Below, one piece after another: positions 10,401 to 13,196 of a DNA stretch of 13,196 nucleotides (position 1 is the first letter of the stretch; every line of letters begins with the position of its first letter). The DNA lies in contig JAOXYB010039773.1 in NCBI GenBank assembly GCA_028565635.1, positions 1 to 13,196 of the forward strand. Reading direction: 5' to 3'. The DNA is from Phoronis ovalis (lineage: Eukaryota > Phoronida > Phoronidae). Position numbers and translations under genes: made by a program. The notes below the pieces were generated by a model. It saw only the letters and a list, made by a program, of their open reading frames with translations. It did not search any database and was not told where the DNA came from.

Positions 10401-12157
10401 TCCATAGTGTTTATGCAGCAAACAGTGCAGCACCCCGAGACAATTTTCACCCAAATTCTTGAATTTTTTTCCTAATCTCTGAAAGGATTTTTTTATTAAA
10501 ATACATACATAACTTAAATATGTCCTCAGCCTCATTCAATCAAAATCTTTCTTTTGATTGTATTTTTTCATAATAAACAGGTACGAATGCGAAATTTCTT
10601 GAAAATGTGTTCAGATAACTAATAAAAAGTTTCAAAACAAAATATTTATATAATGATTTATCAGTCTACCAACACAAAAGACGTGCAGAAAATATTTCTG
10701 CAAAAAGCTAGAGGTTTATGTTTTAGCATTAGGCTAGTGACAGGTGGCACACATTGCCTGTCCTTTCTAACACAGTGGGTAATAACACAGCTTATTAGCT
10801 TTTGTCTTGTAGGGGACAGATTAATATTTTTGTAAGTCATCACAGAGGCTACACAATGTGGCACAATTATCTATTCAGAAACCTATTTATATAAGTATAT
10901 AGGTTGGCTGTTGTGCCCATCTCATCCAAGGTAAATTTACCTAAGCAGTATCGACACTTGTAGCCAACCCACTTTTAACAGATAAAAATCAGGCCGAAGT
11001 CGAAAAACATTTTCTTATCTGAAATTGCTATATTAAATATAGTAGGTCCATTTTTCAGGGTTCAGGTATACAACATGTCCAGTTTTTGTAGCTAAGGTAC
11101 AGAGGATATAGTATAAATTCACTCAATTTTAGGTATATCTCATTCACTTTTTTTACAAAAAAAATTGATAAATGGTTTAAGAACCCAAAAACTTTCAGGC
11201 ATTTAGAGCTTCTAAATCAATTAATTTCTAATATTTTCAGAAAAGTTTTTAAATGATTTGAAAAAGCATTTAGAGGTCATGCAAAAATCAAGAACAGAAT
11301 TCTTGCCTTTTTTAAAATGCTATTTACCACAATTTAATTTGAAATGGATAGTCATCTATGGGTTAAATTTTAACATTAGAGTCTGTGTAGTAAATCAATT
11401 ATAATTAACATAATATGTCGGAGTAGATTTTACATCATAAATTAATCGATATTCAATTGTTCTATATATCATTTTCATATTAATTTTTTTTATTAATGAC
11501 CAACTTATGCAGAACTACTCACAAAATCTTTTTCCAACTTTGCAAGCTCAGCTCTGTAACTTTTTAACCTTGTGAAATATTTTTGTCTGTCAGTTGCAGG
11601 GACCTCTCTCACTTCCAACTCCATCTGTTCTAACTGAAATAAAAGCAACTACCGGATTAAAAAAAAGATAAGCATGATTTTTCTTTTACTTTTATCAGAT
11701 AATCAGCAAATCCAGATTGGAATCACGTTGAAGTCTAACTAACTTGTTCACAATTTTTATGATATTTATATTGCTGTGTTCAAACATGCATAATTATTCA
11801 ATTTAATTAAAGTATATATTGTTTAGTGCAGTAGTTTAGAAAGGATACTAAACAGTTTTAGAAATGGGAACTTTATCAGTGATACGAAAAAACAGTGGTA
11901 CAAAGTCAGACACTTTCATCTCTTTTCATGTACTTTCTCATGTAATTTTCAGACCATGACACTAGCAAGACTGCAGGTATCTAAAAAATGATACTAAAAT
12001 GTCAAAATAACAAAGATTTTACGTAAAAACATTTTTTTCTGGCTGACAAAACAAAAGTCATCACACATACAAACCAAGTAACATGAAATCTTTCTTACCA
12101 ACTCCTTTGCCTCTTCTAGTTGTTTTTCTACATGACTAATGGATGATTTTTTCTCTT
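1355..12157 (-). CDS. VTI1A: VTI1A-like Qb-SNARE gene, 5' partial, six coding exons in this window
   Basis: Joining complement(12099-12157, 11523-11633, 9804-9890, 8981-9136, 7710-7771, 1355-1451) gives 189 uninterrupted codons ending in TAG. Every junction is GT-AG and every phase agrees. The product aligns along its length with animal VTI1A as I remember it: the HVEKQLEEAKELLEQM helix (about residues 8-23), LLDNSERLERS opening the SNARE helix (about 89-152), NLGKSSR near its end, IIQNR before the membrane, and one hydrophobic anchor (about 164-183) with a short basic tail. In known animals this tail-anchored SNARE acts in endosome-to-trans-Golgi fusion with syntaxin 6/16-type partners and a VAMP. 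Human VTI1A is 217 residues, so about 30 N-terminal residues in an upstream exon are missing. The LLDNSERLERS and IIQNR blocks resemble VTI1A more than VTI1B. The reading frame is intact, so it looks functional. Confidence 0.93.
1565..1614. repeat. 24-bp hairpin abutting the fold-back element
   Basis: Arms 1565-1588 and 1591-1614 pair with one mismatch (1577/1602) and one G-T pair (1586/1593) around a two-base loop. It ends exactly where the left arm of the fold-back structure begins. It may be the remains of a small palindromic transposon or a terminal fold of the neighbouring element. Confidence 0.7.
1614..2330 (+). repeat. Fold-back element, left inverted arm
   Basis: About 717 bases whose reverse complement recurs at 4222-4934. 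Shared landmarks in order: TTAAGTCGGTTTCCGCGAG, then a GAAAAATGATCA block, TCTAGAGGTATAC, the highly conserved block at 1974-2075, TGCCTTTCAAATGTTAT, and AAACGTCTTCCCTTCACATA. Similarity fades just past 2330. Open frames inside are not kept in the other arm, so I regard the arm as non-coding. Confidence 0.88.
2331..4221. mobile_element. Spacer between fold-back arms
   Basis: About 1.9 kb between the inverted arms. I found no transposase-like reading frame, no long open frame and no clear internal repeats; it is AT-rich and anonymous. If arms and spacer moved as one unit this is a non-autonomous element. The alternative is two separate insertions of one 0.7-kb element in opposite orientation, which would make this ordinary intron. 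Confidence 0.45.
4222..4934 (-). repeat. Fold-back element, right inverted arm
   Basis: Reverse-complement partner of 1614-2330, with the same landmarks in mirror order and ending in CGCGGAAACCGACTTAA. By eye, divergence is moderate (substitutions and small indels every few bases) except in 4480-4582, which is nearly identical to the left arm. Both outer ends carry TTAA. Confidence 0.88.
5541..5560. repeat. (AC)10 microsatellite
   Basis: Ten uninterrupted AC units, flanked by GG on the left and CCC on the right. A likely length-polymorphic site within the last VTI1A intron. Confidence 0.95.
5600..6412 (+). repeat. GACCT-rich dispersed repeat block, diverged partial copies
   Basis: The block contains many GACCTNT motifs (for example 5930, 5978, 6124, 6212-6262). 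A shared tail motif occurs twice: an AAATTGGAAAAA-type A-rich stretch followed by GCTGCCTATAGCAG at 5732-5745, and GCTGCCTACAGCAG at 6385-6398, each followed by CTAATTA. This suggests at least two partial copies of one element in the same orientation. No coding capacity is seen. The family name is unknown to me. Confidence 0.6.
6413..6460. repeat. A/T low-complexity tract
   Basis: Runs of A and T only, directly after the tail of the GACCT-rich block. It may be that element's decayed A-rich tail or ordinary low-complexity sequence. Confidence 0.6.
7311..7330. repeat. Tandem AAATCCTTGA decamer
   Basis: Two exact copies of AAATCCTTGA, followed by a degenerate third. A short tract of this kind usually marks part of a dispersed repeat; the element boundaries cannot be seen. 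Confidence 0.5.
7710..7771 (-). CDS. VTI1A: VTI1A coding exon 6, 62-base mini-exon (C-terminal half of SNARE helix)
   Basis: 20 codons plus two bases, LREANTNLGKSSRLLSAMVR, matching human LRETDANLGKSSRILTGMLR almost position for position. Acceptor TTGATTTCAG; donor GTGAGAAAT. The two trailing bases AG join the G that opens the last exon to make an arginine codon, restoring the RR-IIQNR junction of the family. It covers the membrane-proximal layers of the coiled-coil. The exon has no long open frame of its own in this phase. Confidence 0.92.
7772..8980 (-). other. VTI1A intron between exons 5 and 6
   Basis: 1209 bases, donor GTATAA, acceptor TTTCAG. It contains the AGGTCA-rich segment at 8400-8600. 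A small GC-richer island at about 8717-8750 (CTCGGGACCGGGTGACTCGG) stands out from its surroundings and may be the edge of an unidentified insertion. The rest is anonymous. Confidence 0.85.
8400..8600 (-). repeat. AGGTCA-rich segment, opposite orientation to the GACCT block
   Basis: AGGTCA occurs at 8416, 8437, 8490 and 8578 along with degenerate versions, and CATTTAGAGGTTA at about 8561 mirrors the CTCTAAATGA motif of 5600-6412. It is probably an inverted, decayed relative of that repeat family. Confidence 0.5.
8981..9136 (-). CDS. VTI1A: VTI1A coding exon 5 (first part of SNARE helix with zero layer)
   Basis: 52 whole codons, from RTRLLDNSERLERSG to QIQQSRER. This holds the first half of the SNARE coiled-coil with its hydrophobic layers and the central zero layer. 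In the LHGQREQIQ segment the zero-layer residue is glutamine (residue 127 of the visible fragment). Acceptor ATACTGCAG; donor GTATAA. An in-frame stop lies three bases into the intron, so the donor is needed. The ATG-initiated open frame that runs upstream of the acceptor is accidental. Confidence 0.95.
9257..9425 (+). mobile_element. tRNA-derived SINE remnant
   Basis: An A-box-like stretch TAGCTCCACTGATACAGG (9273-9290) is followed by ATCTGACTGGAGATCACA and a B-box-like GGTTCAATTCT (9309-9319). Order and spacing match a tRNA gene head (TAGCTC, then ATCTGAC at the anticodon stem, then GGTTCRA). The sequence after the B box does not close an acceptor stem but runs into a non-tRNA body, as in SINEs. 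The 3' limit is a guess. Several A-box and stem positions have decayed. Confidence 0.65.
9437..9562 (-). pseudogene. Non-LTR retrotransposon reverse-transcriptase fragment
   Basis: A 42-codon stop-to-stop stretch on the minus strand contains VGMRQGEMLSPFLFSMYILNDL. This matches the reverse-transcriptase block typical of non-LTR elements (GVRQG..LSPFLF.LY.NDL), which lies just before the catalytic YADD motif. Stops on both sides, no neighbouring RT motifs, and one apparently extra residue in the MYILNDL part show it is a dead fragment. The family (CR1/L2-like, RTE or other) cannot be told from 42 residues. It lies head to head with the SINE. Confidence 0.65.
9804..9890 (-). CDS. VTI1A: VTI1A coding exon 4
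   Basis: 29 whole codons, RRSKIAFSDDMRSRDELLG followed by an acidic, polar stretch ending in SEDQ. This is the end of the third N-terminal helix plus the flexible linker to the SNARE helix; the human counterpart reads KRSRIAYSDEVRNELLG. Acceptor AACATTACAG; donor GTATTA, weaker than consensus. Phase 0 on both sides. Confidence 0.92.
10369..10418. repeat. Two overlapping, mutually exclusive hairpins
   Basis: A perfect 9-bp stem (10369-10377 with 10385-10393, 7-base loop) shares bases with a perfect 10-bp stem (10379-10388 with 10409-10418, 20-base loop). Only one can form at a time. No function is known; it may be part of a small palindromic transposon. Confidence 0.6.
10902..10969. repeat. 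Interrupted palindrome, 68 bases
   Basis: Outer arms GGTTGGCT (10902-10909) and AGCCAACC (10962-10969) share an exact centre with the inner perfect palindrome AGGTAAATTTACCT (10929-10942). The segments between are not complementary. It could be a decayed miniature inverted-repeat element. Confidence 0.6.
11523..11633 (-). CDS. VTI1A: VTI1A coding exon 3
   Basis: 37 whole codons (phase 0 to phase 0), from LEQMELEVREVP to LAKLEKDF. They complete the second helix and enter the third helix of the N-terminal domain, matching the human block LEQMDLEVREIP and GKLETDF. Acceptor TTTTATTTCAG; donor GTGAGT, a strong consensus. The exon is too short to show up as a long open frame. It is recognised from the protein match and the splice sites. 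Confidence 0.93.
11634..12098 (-). other. VTI1A intron between exons 2 and 3
   Basis: 465 bases with donor GTAAGAAAG and acceptor TTTTATTTCAG. AT-rich; no repeat or other feature is recognised. Confidence 0.88.
12099..12157 (-). CDS. VTI1A: VTI1A coding exon 2 (first exon visible here)
   Basis: This exon supplies the last two bases of a split codon and then 19 codons, from EKKSS to QLEEAKEL, in the N-terminal three-helix domain. Acceptor: the minus strand reads TTTTCTTGTAG before the exon. Donor: GTAAGAAAG follows the final TTG. It matches human VTI1A from EKKQM to AKEL. Acceptor phase requires the missing upstream exon to end with one base of a codon. An open frame runs past both splice sites, but there the similarity stops at once. 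Confidence 0.9.
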
Positions 12158-12416
12158 CTACAAGAAAATGCCAGATAACTTGCAAGGTTACAGAGCAGGG
12201 TTTATACATAATTCTTTCTAAGTCTCCACATTACTATATGGAAGAGGAACAATGGTTATACACGGATTTCCAAATGTTTATTATGTACTGCAAAACGATT
12301 TCAAATAAGCTGCATTCTTCTGATATTTTGGTTTATAATCAGTTTACGAGAAAACTGGTACAGCATTGCTGAAATCAGTATAATACAGTTCTAACAGAGT
12401 TATCCAAAATTTCAAC

Positions 12417-12526
12417 TGGGCTGCACACCCCCTCCGAAAAATAAATTGAGTACCCTCCAGGTATCTTGTTCATGTTTATTCCCGGGGAGATACTTCACAA
12501 AAATGTTGGTAGTGATGTGCAGCCCA
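12417..12526. repeat. 11-bp inverted repeat flanking the minisatellite
   Basis: TGGGCTGCACA (12417-12427) is perfectly inverted as TGTGCAGCCCA (12516-12526), 88 bases apart. The interval is GC-richer than its surroundings (CCCGGGGAG). It ends just before the minisatellite starts, so both may belong to one mobile element. Confidence 0.65.
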
Positions 12527-12541
12527 TGGTAAAAAAACCTG

Positions 12542-12872
12542 ACCCTGTGGTAAATAAAGGTTACCAAAAATATACCCTGTCGTAAATGAAAATGAATACC
12601 CTGTTGTAAATAACTTTCCGGAAATAAATACCCTGTGTAAAATTCCCTTGTAAATTAAGTACCCTGTGGTAAATATGTGAAAATTTACGTTATCTTAATT
12701 TTTCATACCTGTGGTAAATGTGTTTTCCAAGAAAAACACCCTGTGATAAATGAATATTTTTTTAAAGCTTGAATATACCCTGTGGTAAATATCCAACAAG
12801 AAAAGTACACCCTGTGGTAAATATATAAGGCCTTGAGAAGCGTAAAAAACATATACACTGTACGCGGTAAAT
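12542..12872 (+). repeat. ACCCTGTGGTAAAT minisatellite, ten units
   Basis: The core ACCCTGTGGTAAAT, exact or slightly changed, starts at 12542, 12574, 12598, 12630, 12661, 12707, 12738, 12777, 12809 and 12855. The linkers are A-rich and variable. On the minus strand the array reads as a repetitive peptide with YHRV and LPQGV units; this is a by-product of the repeat. Confidence 0.85.
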
Positions 12873-13086
12873 GATGGAACTGAAAAAAGGGGGCCTATTG
12901 GGCGACACATATATATAGTGACTTCGATATACCACCGTATCTAGATATTAACTTGATCAAAGATTCAACAGCACATCAGCATAAAATCCAAAATGCACTC
13001 TTGAAGGTTCGTTCATTCATCCATTGTATGGCTATTATGCTATTGTCCATGCGTGAAGGCAAGTTGAACTTGGCTGGTTTGAGATA

Positions 13087-13196
13087 GGGGCCGTCCATTA
13101 ATTATGTCAACAAAATAGGGGGGGGGGAGGGGGTTTGAAGAAGTTTGACAATTGTTGACATGGGGGAGGGGGGGAGTTCAAGATAAATTGACGTCA
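13087..13196 (+). mobile_element. Partial dispersed repeat with GGGGCCGTCCATTAATTA end and paired G-runs
   Basis: It opens with GGGGCCGTCCATTAATTATG, which resembles a terminal motif (GGCCGTCCATAAATTACG-type) that I recall from dispersed repeats in many animal genomes. Two G-rich runs follow (13118-13133 and 13162-13174), and the window ends in TTGACGTCA. The element is cut by the window edge, so its length is unknown. Confidence 0.5.

Larger units (their letters stand above)
9891..11522 (-). other. VTI1A intron between exons 3 and 4
   Basis: 1632 bases, strong donor GTGAGT, acceptor ATTACAG. It contains overlapping hairpins at 10369-10418, an interrupted palindrome at 10902-10969 and one more CATTTAGAGGTCAT motif at 11269-11282. 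Otherwise I see AT-rich sequence without coding signs; open frames on both strands at 10650-10864 overlap each other and look accidental. Confidence 0.88.
12158..13196 (-). other. VTI1A intron 1, partial
   Basis: Upstream of the first visible exon. I looked on the minus strand for the family N-terminus (an initiator Met followed by a short acidic start and a GYEQ-like motif) and found none, so the start codon and promoter lie beyond 13196. The segment holds a minisatellite (12542-12872) and a partial repeat at the edge; 12160-12410 and 12880-13080 show nothing recognisable. Confidence 0.75.

Noticed and set aside
10287-10535. 82-residue minus-strand open frame, the longest in the window
   Set aside because: It covers the overlapping hairpins at 10369-10418, has no recognisable family similarity and lies wholly within an intron; length is within chance range.
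10653-10864. Overlapping open frames on both strands
   Set aside because: They oppose each other over the same bases, neither shows a motif, and there is no splice or promoter context.
12695-12910. 71-residue minus-strand open frame with repeated YHRV units
   Set aside because: It is a direct translation of the ACCCTGTGGTAAAT minisatellite; frame is lost between units elsewhere in the array.
12158-13196. First coding exon and promoter of VTI1A
   Set aside because: No initiator followed by a VTI1-like N-terminus with a phase-1 donor was found on the minus strand; it must lie beyond the window.

Overview
The window is AT-rich eukaryotic DNA, almost certainly from an invertebrate metazoan. The only long-range coding signal is a set of short exons on the minus strand with GT-AG introns of 0.5 to 6.3 kb, set among decayed transposable elements. 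No bacterial-style gene organisation is visible. The sequence does not settle which animal group it comes from. The repeat content (tRNA-headed SINE, non-LTR fragment, GACCT-rich dispersed repeats, a GGGGCCGTCCATTAATTA-type repeat) would fit a mollusc, annelid, cnidarian or invertebrate deuterostome.

The gene is a VTI1A-like Qb-SNARE, read from high to low coordinates. Six coding exons join in phase: 12099-12157, 11523-11633, 9804-9890, 8981-9136, 7710-7771 and 1355-1451. They give 189 consecutive codons: most of the N-terminal three-helix domain, the whole SNARE helix, the transmembrane anchor and the stop codon. Only the first coding exon (about 30 residues, including the start) is missing, and it must lie beyond position 13196. 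The exon at 7710-7771 is only 62 bases and is easily missed.

Region by region. 1-1354 is the 3' flank and UTR, with two copies of a hairpin-bearing repeat about 290 bases apart. 1452-7709 is the last intron; it holds a 3.3-kb fold-back structure (arms 1614-2330 and 4222-4934, TTAA at both outer ends), a CA microsatellite and a GACCT-rich repeat block. 7772-8980 holds an AGGTCA-rich repeat in the opposite orientation. 9137-9803 holds a tRNA-derived SINE and, facing it, a reverse-transcriptase remnant. 9891-11522 holds two overlapping hairpins and a 68-base interrupted palindrome. 12158-13196 is part of intron 1, with a ten-copy minisatellite of unusual spacing and, at the edge, a G-run repeat.

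I see no new multi-gene system. The points most worth a second look are the fold-back element inside the SNARE intron, a roughly 100-base block in its arms that is far better conserved than the rest, the covarying paired hairpins near the left edge, the stepped spacing of the minisatellite, and the glutamine at the SNARE zero layer.
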